From Synechococcaceae cyanobacterium SM2_3_1 (GTDB lineage: Bacteria; Cyanobacteriota; Cyanobacteriia; Thermostichales; Thermostichaceae), in NCBI GenBank assembly GCA_012030715.1, contig JAAUUJ010000007.1, positions 1 through 54,587 on the forward strand: DNA of 54,587 nt, read 5' to 3'. The notes beneath the pieces were generated by a model that was not told the DNA's origin, searched no databases, and saw nothing but the letters and a program-made list of their open reading frames with translations. The first letter of the stretch is position 1; each line of letters opens with the position of its first letter. Below are positions 29,630 to 38,073 of the stretch, piece by piece. The position numbers and the translations under genes were made by a program.

Positions 29630-31491
29630 TGCTTGTGGCCGTATATCAGGTGTAGCTCACTATCTTGGCGGAGGAGAATCCCCTGCTGTTCCACAAAAGT
29701 TTCCCTATTGCTCGCTATTTGCTTCGCCGGGTGCGTCGAAAAGAGGATCCCTTGCGGAGCGGCAATGCCTAACTGAGTTAGTTGAGCGAACAGAGAAAGT
29801 TGGGGGGGTAACAGGGTAGCCATGGACTGCAGATCCAGATAGGCCAACCCGGTGTAAGAATCCGGGAGATCGGTCTGGATTGTACGCCACAACCGGGCAG
29901 TTCCTGAAGTTTCTTCTGCCTCCAGGGCCTCTTCAAGTACCTGCAATGAAGTAGCCAGATACCACTTGTCCTGATAATACAGATGATAGGCCAGTGCTTC
30001 CTGAACCTGAGGAGGTCTGATCTGATCAAGTGAAGCCTTCTCTTCGGCCTCACGAGCTTGTTCCTCTGAGTTAAGATTGGCGGGTGCTGCCACACTAGAG
30101 TCCTGATCCACAGCTCCCTCCAACAATTGCGGGATTGGAGATGAGGGTGCTGCTTGACCCAAGACCAGAGGGGCCAGATCCTGGGCCAGACTCTTCTCTA
30201 CCCAGGCTGTGGCTGTTCCCCATTGTGGCTGGGCCAGTGAAACTGAGATCGCAGTTAAGCCTTGCCCTAACATGTGCTCATCGAGATCTGATGCCACCTG
30301 CTGCACCGTGTCATTTACCGCTGCCACCATGAACAGATCCAGGTGATCAGGATGACGATGGGACGACCCGGAGGGTGGAGTCAGGGCTAACACATACTCA
30401 CCTTGTAAAGCTGGAAGTAGAGTTCCCAGGTTTTCAAATCCGGTGATGGTCTGCAGGCTATTAATCCACTCCATCCAGGATTCAGAGCTGGGTAAAGTCT
30501 TTTGCAGCAGAGGCAGAGCCGCCCCTGACAGTAATAGACCAACCCGATCCGGAACTGTATTTAATAAAGACAGCCCCGTGGTGGGCAGTGACAGGAATTG
30601 ATTCGCGATCCCTGCGGGTAACTCCCATAGCAACTGGGTTTGAGCTGCCAACTCCTCCAGCCGGATCCCCTGTAAGAGATGGCTATGGACAATAGGTCGC
30701 CAGGCCAAACCAAGCGAGGATAAACCGGATCCCGTCTCCCTCAGAGGCAGATAAACCCATCCTCCTTGAGCCTCCTTTAATTGCTCAAATGTTGTTTGTA
30801 GTTGTCGATCGTTAGCAATGCTCAGTTGAGGAAGCTGCCAGCTATCGACGGCTTCTCGAATGAATTCGGAGTGATCTGAAACTAAAACATACTGATTTCC
30901 CAGCGCTGCCAGCGACACCTGTCGTGAAGTATTCTCAACTGGTGCGGTTGTGATCTCTACCCCTTTATAAATATCGCGGGTAAACAGTTCGCCTGACAAT
31001 TCCTGATATTGCCAGAAGAGATTCAGGAATAAGCTGCTCTGATCAGGATTTTTAGAGGTCAGGACAATCAGGGTGCCATCTTCAGACTCAGCAGCAGATT
31101 TCGCAATTGGGAGCTGGGCAACAACAACCTCATCATTCATCCAGGGAAGGATCTCACGCGAAAACTGAATGTCTCCTGCTGCCATCAGATCGCCCACAAT
31201 CCCAGGTCCTCGCTTGGAGAAGAACCGATCCCAGGCGTGGTGAATAGCTCGTCGTTGTCTGGGATCGGAAGCAGCTTCTAAAAAAGGACGGACTTGGGTA
31301 GGGGGGAGGGTAAATGCGGCAAGCCCTCGGGTGGTGCGGGGAACCAGGCGAATGGCTTCGGGTAGAGTGGACGTTGCCTGCAAAAGGGACAGGGGACTTT
31401 GACTGGCCAGCCACAGGGCAGCTCCGCCGATTTGTGCTGTAAGCAGGATCAGGACAGTCAGGATCCCATAGAAAATTCTGCGGGGTAACAT
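29626..31491 (-). CDS. DUF3352 family protein, membrane-anchored
   Basis: A 621-residue protein with one N-terminal membrane segment (IFYGILTVLILLTAQIGGAALWLAS), followed by a periplasmic part. It matches the cyanobacterial DUF3352 pattern: LPEAIRLVPRTTRGLAAF, PGIVGDLMAAGDIQFSREILPWMNDEVVVA and later an AYLDLQSM segment. No enzymatic motif is known for the family. A G7 tract at 29804-29810 leaves this frame intact. It is convergent with cobA. Confidence 0.75.
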   Translation of the reverse strand: MLPRRIFYGILTVLILLTAQIGGAALWLASQSPLSLLQATSTLPEAIRLVPRTTRGLAAFTLPPTQVRPFLEAASDPRQRRAIHHAWDRFFSKRGPGIVGDLMAAGDIQFSREILPWMNDEVVVAQLPIAKSAAESEDGTLIVLTSKNPDQSSLFLNLFWQYQELSGELFTRDIYKGVEITTAPVENTSRQVSLAALGNQYVLVSDHSEFIREAVDSWQLPQLSIANDRQLQTTFEQLKEAQGGWVYLPLRETGSGLSSLGLAWRPIVHSHLLQGIRLEELAAQTQLLWELPAGIANQFLSLPTTGLSLLNTVPDRVGLLLSGAALPLLQKTLPSSESWMEWINSLQTITGFENLGTLLPALQGEYVLALTPPSGSSHRHPDHLDLFMVAAVNDTVQQVASDLDEHMLGQGLTAISVSLAQPQWGTATAWVEKSLAQDLAPLVLGQAAPSSPIPQLLEGAVDQDSSVAAPANLNSEEQAREAEEKASLDQIRPPQVQEALAYHLYYQDKWYLATSLQVLEEALEAEETSGTARLWRTIQTDLPDSYTGLAYLDLQSMATLLPPQLSLFAQLTQLGIAAPQGILFSTHPAKQIASNRETFVEQQGILLRQDSELHLIYGHKH

Positions 31492-31644
31492 TGTCGACTC
31501 TTCTCCAGACCAGAGCTGTGTTGATTGTACTGCTCAACCTGTCAATAGACCTGGATCCCTCTGGAATCCTCTGACACCCAGTGGAGTAGCTGCCTCTATC
31601 GACAAACCAAGAAAAGCTTTGCTACATTTATCTTCTATATCAAT

Positions 31645-31716
31645 GCGGGCGTAGTTCAGTGGTAGAACGCTAGCTTCCCAAGCTGGATGTCGTGAGTTCG
31701 AGTCTCATCGCCCGCT
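31645..31716 (+). tRNA. tRNA-Gly(CCC)
   Basis: A complete cloverleaf. The acceptor is GCGGGCG/CGCCCGC, the D stem GTTC/GAAC, the anticodon stem CTAGC/GCTGG with loop TTCCCAA (anticodon CCC), and the T stem GTGAG/CTCAT with loop TTCGAGT; the discriminator is T. CCA is not encoded. A run of eight T follows directly (31716-31723), and an AT-rich promoter-like stretch (TATCTTCTATAT) precedes it. An integrase scrap lies 110 bp downstream, so the gene may have been an attachment site. Confidence 0.95.
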
Positions 31717-31827
31717 TTTTTTTGTCCCCATCTCTCAGATCTTTTCAAGAAGCGGGTTTCCTTGTGGGTCACGGCTTTAAGAGGATCACAGTCCCCAAAG
31801 CTGAAAGCTCCTCATGGTAGGACTTCT

Positions 31828-31998
31828 AAGGGATCTGTTGCTATCCTTGTCTGCCACGGACGGCTGCAGCTCCGTTTTCATTACCTGGGCAAGCGACGCG
31901 ATCTATCGCTGGGATTGCCTGATACTAAAACCAATTGCAAAGCAGCAGAGCTCAAGGCCCAGCTAATGAAACGGGATATAGTTTATGGAGAGATCGGG
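31828..31998 (+). pseudogene. Remnant of a tyrosine integrase N-terminal domain
   Basis: The frame reads KGSVAILVCHGRLQLRFHYL, then GKRRDLSLGLPDTKTNCKAA and ELKAQLMKRDIVYGEIGL, and then degenerates. The GRLxLRxxYxGKRxxLSLGLPDT...KAAExKAxxxxxDIxxG pattern is the Arm-type DNA-binding domain found at the start of phage/plasmid tyrosine integrases. No SAM-like or catalytic domain follows; the DNA ends in a methyltransferase gene on the other strand. The position just after a tRNA gene fits a decayed tRNA-integrated element. It occupies the otherwise gene-free 31717-32071. Confidence 0.6.
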
Positions 31999-32071
31999 TT
32001 AAGTGCTGCCTGCAAGTGGGCAGTAATCTGTGTCAGAGGGACATCGCTTAGTTCTGAGAAACCCTGGTCAG

Positions 32072-32746
32072 TTAGCAAACCTGCAGCGCCCAGTAGTGAG
32101 CACCTTCCTCAGCAATATAAGGGCCATCCTTAACCACCTCGACCAGTTTGACAACATTCTCGACCTGTAGCCTATCCACAACTTCCTGAAAATTGGTGGA
32201 ATTGTAATAGCTCTTGCGCGTACTCACCACAACCCATCCTCCCTGACGGGTAATCCGGATCAGCTCCTCCAGAGAGTCGGGAGGTACATGGCCCAGCGTA
32301 AAGACCCCACAGGCCAGAGTAGCGTCATAAGCATTATCGGAGTAGTCGTCCATCCGCTCTGTCAGATCCATACTGCCTTTAAGATCCACATAGCTACCTG
32401 TCTGACCCGCCACCTCTACCATTTTGTCAGACAGATCAAACCCGTCAATCCAGCGGTATCCCATCTCCTGAAGAATTACACCCACCAGTCCAGTTCCACA
32501 GCCAGCATCCATCACCTTAGACTGTGAGCGGTTCGCATCAGAGTGGCGGAGGCGCATACGATCATAGAATTCAGAGATGAAATGAGGACCTTTGTACATT
32601 TCATTCGAAACGTCTGAGTCATAGGCTGCAGCCCAGACATCGTAATAATCTCTCAGCTTATCAGCGTCCCCAGACAGGGTGTGTGCCTCTTTGATGGCGT
32701 CAAAGCTTTCTTGAGGAATAGATAAGTTGTTTGTTGCTTGTGTCAT
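32072..32746 (-). CDS. Class I SAM-dependent methyltransferase
   Basis: A soluble methyltransferase of about 224 residues. SAM-binding motif I is VMDAGCGTGLVGVILQ, followed by IDGFDLSDKMVEVA (motif post I), YDATLACGVFTLGHV (motif II) and IRITRQGGWVVVSTR (motif III). The N-terminal segment KLRDYYDVWAAAYDSDV is seen in small-molecule methyltransferases of this fold. The substrate is unknown. A 12-bp word shared with the modA control region lies about 35 bp upstream of the start (32781-32792). Confidence 0.85.
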   Translation of the reverse strand: MTQATNNLSIPQESFDAIKEAHTLSGDADKLRDYYDVWAAAYDSDVSNEMYKGPHFISEFYDRMRLRHSDANRSQSKVMDAGCGTGLVGVILQEMGYRWIDGFDLSDKMVEVAGQTGSYVDLKGSMDLTERMDDYSDNAYDATLACGVFTLGHVPPDSLEELIRITRQGGWVVVSTRKSYYNSTNFQEVVDRLQVENVVKLVEVVKDGPYIAEEGAHYWALQVC

Positions 32747-32772
32747 GATCCAGTTCACTAACTGCATGGAGG

Positions 32773-32796
32773 TAGATCAGGTTGACCTACACCCTT
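32773..32796 (-). promoter_or_regulatory. Putative operator copy upstream of a methyltransferase gene
   Basis: The plus strand carries AGGTTGACCTAC, identical over 12 bases to the first direct repeat in the modA/TOBE intergenic region (43354-43365), here preceded by GGTAGATC. It falls between the -1 and -50 positions of the minus-strand methyltransferase gene. Whether a regulator binds it is inference. The rest of the 32747-33083 gap (about 340 bp) holds nothing I can recognise. Confidence 0.35.
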
Positions 32797-33083
32797 GACA
32801 ATATTACCACCCTATTTGGAAGTGGCCCAGATAGGATCAGTGTAGATACGCTCGAAGCTTGTTTCGTATTCACAACTTATTCACTATTCGCATTGCTGAG
32901 ACTAGAAAGTTCTTAATCTGCCTTGGTATGGGTGCAAACACCACAGTGATTGAGCGCCCCCTCCCCAAAGATCAGGATAGGGCGCAGGAATAGATTAGGA
33001 TACCTCGGAACTGCTCTGCACCAACCATCCAAGTCAGGACAACCTCGCATCCTTCCCATCGATGAAAGCGAAGAACTCAGGTT

Positions 33084-33494
33084 TCAAGCAACTGACGGAG
33101 CTGGAATCTCTGTCTCTTGACCAAAAGAGAGAAGATGCCCATCCGGATCCTGCAGGCTGAACTCTTTCATTCCATAGAATGTGATAGATAACTCGCCGAC
33201 TTCATATCCAAGAGCCTTGATGTGGGTGTAGATCTGTTCTACATCCTCCGGATAGTAGTAGAAAATGACAGGCCAGGATCCCTCCTCTGGGGAAACTGGT
33301 TCCGACTTTTCCGCCAAATACCCTGACTGAGCCAGCATCAGAACCACCTGTCCCGATCTGATCTCAGCCCATTTCCATTGCTCCAGTTCCTCCTGACCAC
33401 TGCTCAGTTCAAACCCCGCGATCTCTTTGTAGAATTTCAGACTTCTATGGATATCTGCAACATTTAACATGGGAACCATTTGTTGTAGCTTCAT
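33084..33494 (-). CDS. VOC (glyoxalase/dioxygenase) superfamily protein
   Basis: A 136-residue protein. The start MKLQQMVPMLNVADIHRSLKFY and the GFELSSGQEELEQWKW and FSLQDPDGHLLSFGQ segments show the paired beta-alpha-beta-beta-beta modules of the vicinal oxygen chelate fold. Members include glyoxalases, extradiol dioxygenases and antibiotic-binding proteins; the metal ligands are not clear enough to choose. The start at 33494 is preferred to upstream codons because it begins the fold directly. Confidence 0.8.
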   Translation of the reverse strand: MKLQQMVPMLNVADIHRSLKFYKEIAGFELSSGQEELEQWKWAEIRSGQVVLMLAQSGYLAEKSEPVSPEEGSWPVIFYYYPEDVEQIYTHIKALGYEVGELSITFYGMKEFSLQDPDGHLLSFGQETEIPAPSVA

Positions 33495-33743
33495 AGCGCG
33501 CTCCTGAAAAAGTTGAATAAGGCACAGCAAGCTTTTCGACCTCCACCCCGCTTTCGCTTGCAACTGGACAGAGGAGAGCATTACATTGCAAGTTCCCACT
33601 CGTTAATGAATGATCTCACAATAAAAAGCGGATTGATGTGAATATATCTTGAAGACGCTACACGGTCAACCATTTTTAGTAGGTGTCTACTATATACGGC
33701 GAATCCCGTCCAGGGAAACTTAAAATTTATAACAACCCTGTGG

Positions 33744-35033
33744 CTATCTTGATCGGAGAGCACCGAGGACGATCGTTTCCTGATGGCGCAGGGTCGTAAT
33801 CGCAACCTCCCAGGTGAGGGTAAAGGACTGAAAAGATTCGGCTGAAATGCGGTCCTTGTCCAGATCCACCACCACCTTGCGCAGAATCTCGAACAGTTCC
33901 TTCCGTAGCCCTGTGAGTTCCTGCACATCCTGACTGTCATGAATGCGGTCAATCAGTCCCAGGATCTGGAGGTTGTACATATCTGCGCGATTTTTCTGCC
34001 TGCCCTGTAGCCAGACATTCAGCTGCCAGAGACCAGAGACTGCCAATACTGAGACCGAAAGCAGGAGACCTAGCGTTTCAGCATATTCCACCAGAAAATT
34101 GGGCTGATCCTGGTTGTAGTAACTTTGGGCTCCTTCATGTAAAGGTAATCCCAGATCTTCTCCAGAGTCGGGAAGCAGAATGCTAGCGGCCCTGGGATAC
34201 TCTGCCACCAGTTCGGTTCGGTGTTCATAGAGAGTCCTGGTTAACGCTTGAATCAGCTGGACATCAAGATCATGATGGGCCACCAATACTGCCCGCACCC
34301 CGACTGCACCAATATCCTCAGAAGGATTGGGAATCGCACCGTTGTAGGTTCCCTTAGGAATTTGCATCTCTTCTAGATACGGTAGGGTCAACCGTAGGGC
34401 AGCCACCTGATCAATGGGGAGCAGGCGCACCTGAGGGCTATTCAAAATTTGCCGCATCCGCTCATTTCCCAAGGCCATAACTTGAAATAAAGCCTGAACT
34501 TCTCCCTGTTCAAAGGCACGGTAGGCTTCTGTGGAGGGAAGAGCGCGATAGGGTAGGTTGTCTTCATTCAAACCGTAGTGGCGGGCAATGGGCCAGAATA
34601 ATTTATAGGACCCACTTCCTTCTGGCATCAATGCAACAGGCTTGCCCCTCAGATCGGACAGGGTTTCAATGTTGGCTTCACTCCTGACCAGCAGGTGAGC
34701 AATCTCTGGAAACAACATCGCCACCGCCCGCACCGAGGAAGTAATGGGAGTATCGCTCTGGATCAGGGCGAGTTGAGCTTGATTATCCTGCAGGAGTTGG
34801 ACGTTTTCCAGGGATCCTTCGCTGGTTGCCACCGTCAACTGAATATCAGGATGATGACGATGGATAAGATTGGCAAAGGCCTTGCCAAAGGCATAATATT
34901 CGCCAGAAGCACTCGCCGTTGCCAGGGTAAGTCGGTAGACCTGGGTTTGTTCTTGAGCCAGTTTCAGAGCAAATGCTCCTGCAGCCAGAAGGCTCACCAG
35001 GAGAATGGGTACCGTTAACTTACTGTCATCCAT
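33744..35033 (-). CDS. TAXI-family solute-binding protein with C-terminal membrane anchor
   Basis: A TRAP-associated extracytoplasmic immunogenic (TAXI) protein. An N-terminal hydrophobic segment (VPILLVSLLAAGAFALKL) is followed by LTLATASASGEYYAFGKAFANLI, SEGSLENVQLLQDNQAQLALIQSD and DLRGKPVALMPEGSGSYKL, typical of the fold. Unlike classic secreted TAXI proteins it ends in a second membrane helix (LGLLLSVSVLAVSGLWQLNVWL) and a charged cytoplasmic tail of about 80 residues. No TRAP permease gene is nearby, so transport is uncertain. The start at 35033 (MDDSKLTVP) is chosen over the longer upstream frame. Confidence 0.8.
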   Translation of the reverse strand: MDDSKLTVPILLVSLLAAGAFALKLAQEQTQVYRLTLATASASGEYYAFGKAFANLIHRHHPDIQLTVATSEGSLENVQLLQDNQAQLALIQSDTPITSSVRAVAMLFPEIAHLLVRSEANIETLSDLRGKPVALMPEGSGSYKLFWPIARHYGLNEDNLPYRALPSTEAYRAFEQGEVQALFQVMALGNERMRQILNSPQVRLLPIDQVAALRLTLPYLEEMQIPKGTYNGAIPNPSEDIGAVGVRAVLVAHHDLDVQLIQALTRTLYEHRTELVAEYPRAASILLPDSGEDLGLPLHEGAQSYYNQDQPNFLVEYAETLGLLLSVSVLAVSGLWQLNVWLQGRQKNRADMYNLQILGLIDRIHDSQDVQELTGLRKELFEILRKVVVDLDKDRISAESFQSFTLTWEVAITTLRHQETIVLGALRSR

Positions 35034-35153
35034 CGCCGCCCGAGCAATCGTATCCTTAGCTATTACTCTAAAGGTTATTGAGCTACACATCGTATTTTTC
35101 AGATCAGCTTTATTGATCTCAAAACAGGTTGATCGATATCCATGAGATCCTGC

Positions 35154-35924
35154 CTAGTTGGGAATACAGAATTTCTGAACCCAGTAATGATTGTAGTTTT
35201 GGCTGCCTCCGTCATTAGCCAGGAAATAGTAACCAATGCCAATATGAACGTAGGACGCATTGAGAATATTACTGCGGTGTCCGGGGCTATTCATCCAGCT
35301 ATTCATAACCTCCTGGGGGGAGAACTGACCTGCCGCAATGTTTTCGCCACAGCTGCCGTCATACCCCGCCTGCCTGGCCCGATCCGTAGGTGAGGATCCA
35401 TTGAGTCCCGTGTGACTGAAGTAGTCATTCACGGCCAGGTCTTGGGCATGGTTAAGAGCAGCATTACTGGGGGCAGCACAGGCGATCAGGGCTGGAAGTC
35501 CGCGAGATGTACGTTCCTGATTGGTTAAGTCCAGAACCTGAGCTGCGAAACCCGTTAAATTGGCAGGAGTGCAGTTGGCAAATGGAGTCGGTTGAGGAGT
35601 TGGGGTGGGACTGGGAGGAGGAGTAGAATTACAGACCCTTAGCCATGGGAAACGCTGGCAGAGAAGCGGAAAGCGCTGGTTTGTAGTAGCGAGGGAAACG
35701 CTGGGGTTTAGATCCTCAGGCTCTTCTATGCTGAAGGGATCCCCAATCTGGCTGGTGGGAAGGTTTGCTGAAATAGAAGGATCTGAGAGCTCTAGATCAA
35801 TCGGGGTCGATGCCTGGAACTGTTCATCAAGGGGAGGGACCACACTGGACGCGGAGGGGGATGAACAGGCACCCACAACGGAGCATAGCAACCCTGCCAC
35901 TACAACCGCATGCAACTTTTTCAT
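35154..35924 (-). CDS. CAP (SCP/PR1) domain lipoprotein
   Basis: A secreted lipoprotein. A good ribosome site (AAGGAG) lies before ATG at 35924. The signal peptide ends in the lipobox VVGAC. A proline-rich linker (PPPSPTPTPQPTP) precedes the C-terminal CAP domain, which shows the conserved ALNHAQDLAVNDYFSHTGL, CGENIAAGQFSPQEVMNSW and PGHRSNILNASYVHIGIGYY. CAP domains bind lipids or act at the cell surface; a specific role is unknown. It is divergent from petJ. Confidence 0.85.
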   Translation of the reverse strand: MKKLHAVVVAGLLCSVVGACSSPSASSVVPPLDEQFQASTPIDLELSDPSISANLPTSQIGDPFSIEEPEDLNPSVSLATTNQRFPLLCQRFPWLRVCNSTPPPSPTPTPQPTPFANCTPANLTGFAAQVLDLTNQERTSRGLPALIACAAPSNAALNHAQDLAVNDYFSHTGLNGSSPTDRARQAGYDGSCGENIAAGQFSPQEVMNSWMNSPGHRSNILNASYVHIGIGYYFLANDGGSQNYNHYWVQKFCIPN

Positions 35925-36083
35925 GGCAGCAACTCCTTGCCGAGGGATTTGGGGGTGGTCAAGAATCACAGGTTTATCTTCCCAGAGGAATACTGAGAAG
36001 ATCATGACAAGGATCACATCCTCTGTCGAATAGCCATCACTCAGGAAAGAGTTCAGCTCCTGCAGTGTTAAGGAATGTGTAGT

Positions 36084-36104
36084 TTGACAGACTGTCTTTT
36101 GACA
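36084..36104 (+). promoter_or_regulatory. Palindromic operator-like site upstream of petJ
   Basis: A perfect inverted repeat, GACAGACTGTC, framed by TTGACA on both sides, lies 55 bp before the petJ start codon. The same 21 bp with one change lies upstream of the MbnP-type gene at 36993. The ACA-N3-TGT core resembles operators of the BlaI/CopY family, the family of the known petJ repressor PetR in Synechocystis; binding here is inferred. A weak promoter (TTGGTC, 17 bp, TATTCT) follows at 36113-36141. Confidence 0.6.
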
Positions 36105-36158
36105 ACTGGATTTTGGTCGTGGAAAGGTTCAGTGGTATTCTCTCGGCCACTTGAAAAC

Positions 36159-36500
36159 ATGCTAAAAACTGTTGGATCAATTCTTTTGATTTTCGTTGCA
36201 TTATTCAGCTTCTTCCTGAGTTCACCTGCTCATGCTTATGATCTGGCCCAGGGGAACAATGTATTTACTGCTAACTGCGCCCAGTGTCATATGCGGGGAC
36301 TCAATGTGGTTGTACGTGACAAAACCCTGCAAAAAGAGGCGCTAGAGAAATATGGTATGTATTCCCAGGAAGCCATCGTGAGTCAGGCCATGAAGGGTAA
36401 GAATGCAATGCCTGCATTTGGTCGTCGCCTATCACAAGAGCAACTGGAGAACGTAGCCGCCTATATTCTTGATCAGGCTGATTCTGGCTGGGCTGGGTAG
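36159..36500 (+). CDS. petJ: Cytochrome c6
   Basis: A soluble lumenal haem protein that carries electrons from cytochrome b6f to photosystem I, usually replacing plastocyanin when copper is scarce. The start at 36159 gives a signal peptide (residues 1-26, ending AHA) and a mature protein of 87 residues, the family size. Haem attachment is CAQCH (40-44), and the axial Met is in NAMPAFG (M84). TLQKEALEKYGM and ENVAAYILDQA are typical. A hairpin terminator follows (36536-36559). A palindrome shared with the MbnP/MbnH operon precedes it. Confidence 0.95.
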   Translation: MLKTVGSILLIFVALFSFFLSSPAHAYDLAQGNNVFTANCAQCHMRGLNVVVRDKTLQKEALEKYGMYSQEAIVSQAMKGKNAMPAFGRRLSQEQLENVAAYILDQADSGWAG

Positions 36501-36535
36501 TGCCGCGACAATTTGAAACTTTACGTTTTAGTTTG

Positions 36536-36559
36536 GGGAGGGTTTGTCCTCCCTTTCTT
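36536..36559 (+). terminator. Rho-independent terminator after petJ
   Basis: GGGAGG, a six-base loop, CCTCCC, then TTTCTT. It lies 36 bp past the petJ stop and would isolate petJ from the genes beyond. Confidence 0.7.
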
Positions 36560-36629
36560 ATTGGAGACAAATCAGGTATAGGACTAGATCGTTCTTCCTG
36601 TGGGATTTTGTTAGAAACTCCACTCAATA

Positions 36630-36995
36630 CTTATTATTGACCATAATCAGCTTTCTGGCCAGCTCCCTGATGAACTTGGACAATTAATTCAATTGCAGGA
36701 TCTTGATCTTGAGAATAACCAATTGTGGGGCGAAATCCCTGCAGCCTTGGGAGCACTGATCCATCTACAGGGGCTTTTTCTTCGGAATAATGTCTTTTCA
36801 GGTACTCTTCCCCAGGATCTAGAACATCTGCAACACCTGCGCTTTCTCTACCTGAGTGGGAATCATTTCTCCTTACCGCTACCGGATTGGATCGTAACGC
36901 TTCCGGACCTGTGGGAGATCAAGCTCGATCGGCCTGGATCAGGATCCCTGTTGTCACGAGGTCTAAGTATGTCATCTCTTGTTTCTGAAGATTGA
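36630..36995 (+). pseudogene. Fragment of a leucine-rich repeat protein (plant-type LRR)
   Basis: The frame reads DHNQLSGQLPDELGQLIQLQ, DLDLENNQLWGEIPAALGAL and GLFLRNNVFSGTLPQDLEHL, then LRFLYLSGNHFSLPLPDWI. These are 24-residue repeats with the LxxNxLxGxIP pattern of plant-specific LRRs. No usable start codon or signal peptide precedes it, and only four repeats remain. It is a 5'-truncated piece of a larger gene. It sits between petJ and the MbnP-type gene and ends inside the second operator site (36993). Confidence 0.6.
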
Positions 36996-37033
36996 CAGGC
37001 TGTCTTTTGACAGCGTTAGGGATGACAGGTCAA
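36993..37033 (+). promoter_or_regulatory. Second copy of the petJ-type palindrome, upstream of mbnP-like gene
   Basis: GACAGGCTGTC, again a perfect palindrome with TTGACA before and after; 20 of 21 bases match the site at 36084-36104. About 10 bp further on, TGACAGGTCA (37023-37032) is another short palindrome containing GACAG. The site is about 120 bp before the start of the MbnP-type gene. Shared control with petJ is inferred. Confidence 0.55.
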
Positions 37034-37133
37034 TCTACTGGTAATTACATGGATTCCTCCAAGATCACCTGCTCTCGTCTCGTTGAGAAAATGATGTGGG
37101 GATCTTGGTTTTTCATTCTTTAGTAGTTCATTT

Positions 37134-38060
37134 ATGTGTGCAATGTCATCTTTTCAGACAAAGCTAGTTCTCGGCTCCCTGGTCACCATGATGGCTGGAG
37201 TTGCTTTTCAGATCTGCTCCGAAACTCAAGCTGAAGCAGCAGATCCTGAGACCGCTACGATTCAATTTGCCGCCATGGTCGGGGGGCAGCCTTTCGCCTG
37301 TGGCCAGAGGTATCCCAATCTGGGGAGTGCTGGAACAGAAGTAACGCCCACGGACTTTCGCTTCTATGTCTCGGAGGTAGCCCTGATCGATGCTGAGGGC
37401 ACTATTGTTCCGGTGAGTCTGGAGCAGGATGGCATCTGGCAGTACGAATCGGTCGCTCTGCTGGATTTTGAAGACAAATCGGGTCCCTGCGCGAATGGCA
37501 CCACAGAAACACGGGATCAGGTGGTGGGTACGGTCCCCGCTGGAGATTATCAAGGACTGCAATTTACCCTGGGGATTCCGTTTGAACTGAATCACGAGGA
37601 TGCCACTTTGGCATCTTCTCCCCTCAACCTGACATCCATGTGGTGGAACTGGCAGGGAGGGTACAAGTTTGTGCGCATTGATCTGGAATTACCCATGGAG
37701 ATGGATCAGCCGGAAAGTCAAAATCACGGGGATCACAGCCACGTAGATCATGCTTATGGTGCCGGGGGAGGCTTTCTCATCCATCTGGGCAGTACCGGGT
37801 GTGGAATCACTCCTGGCAATCAGAAACCAGATCGCTGCAGTAACCGCAATGCTCCTTTAATCCGGCTGGATAACTTTAATCTGGCTCAGGATGTGGTGAT
37901 TGCCGATCTAGCAGCTCTGGTGGTAGATAGTGATCTGAGTAGCAATGCTCCAGACACCGCCCTGGGTTGTATGTCGGGACCTGAGGATGGTGATTGTGTT
38001 GGGATCCTGGCTAATCTGGGTCTGGGGAGTGATACTCAAACCTTCTTCCAGGTGAAGTAA
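37134..38060 (+). CDS. MbnP-like protein (metallo-mystery pair, four-Cys motif)
   Basis: An exported protein of 308 residues with a hydrophobic N terminus (about 10-28) and an Ala-rich cleavage region. It shows the family pattern: GQPFACGQRY (C56), FRFYVSEVAL (74-84), GTVPAGDYQGLQFTLGIPF, the Trp-rich SMWWNWQGGYKFVRIDL (169-185) and, at the end, CMSGPEDGDC (279-288). Mature Cys are at 56, 119, 223, 235, 279 and 288. A His-rich stretch (NHGDHSHVDH, 198-207) may add metal ligands. In methanotrophs, MbnH oxidises a Trp of MbnP to kynurenine, creating a tight copper site. The partner gene follows after 13 bp, supporting the same pair here. An in-frame ATG at 37143 is an alternative start. Confidence 0.88.
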   Translation: MCAMSSFQTKLVLGSLVTMMAGVAFQICSETQAEAADPETATIQFAAMVGGQPFACGQRYPNLGSAGTEVTPTDFRFYVSEVALIDAEGTIVPVSLEQDGIWQYESVALLDFEDKSGPCANGTTETRDQVVGTVPAGDYQGLQFTLGIPFELNHEDATLASSPLNLTSMWWNWQGGYKFVRIDLELPMEMDQPESQNHGDHSHVDHAYGAGGGFLIHLGSTGCGITPGNQKPDRCSNRNAPLIRLDNFNLAQDVVIADLAALVVDSDLSSNAPDTALGCMSGPEDGDCVGILANLGLGSDTQTFFQVK

Positions 38061-38073
38061 GTTTTATAGGATC

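Noticed and set aside
32930-33000. GCGCCC...GGGCGC as a terminator
   Set aside because: The arms are far apart and no T run follows on either strand; left unannotated.
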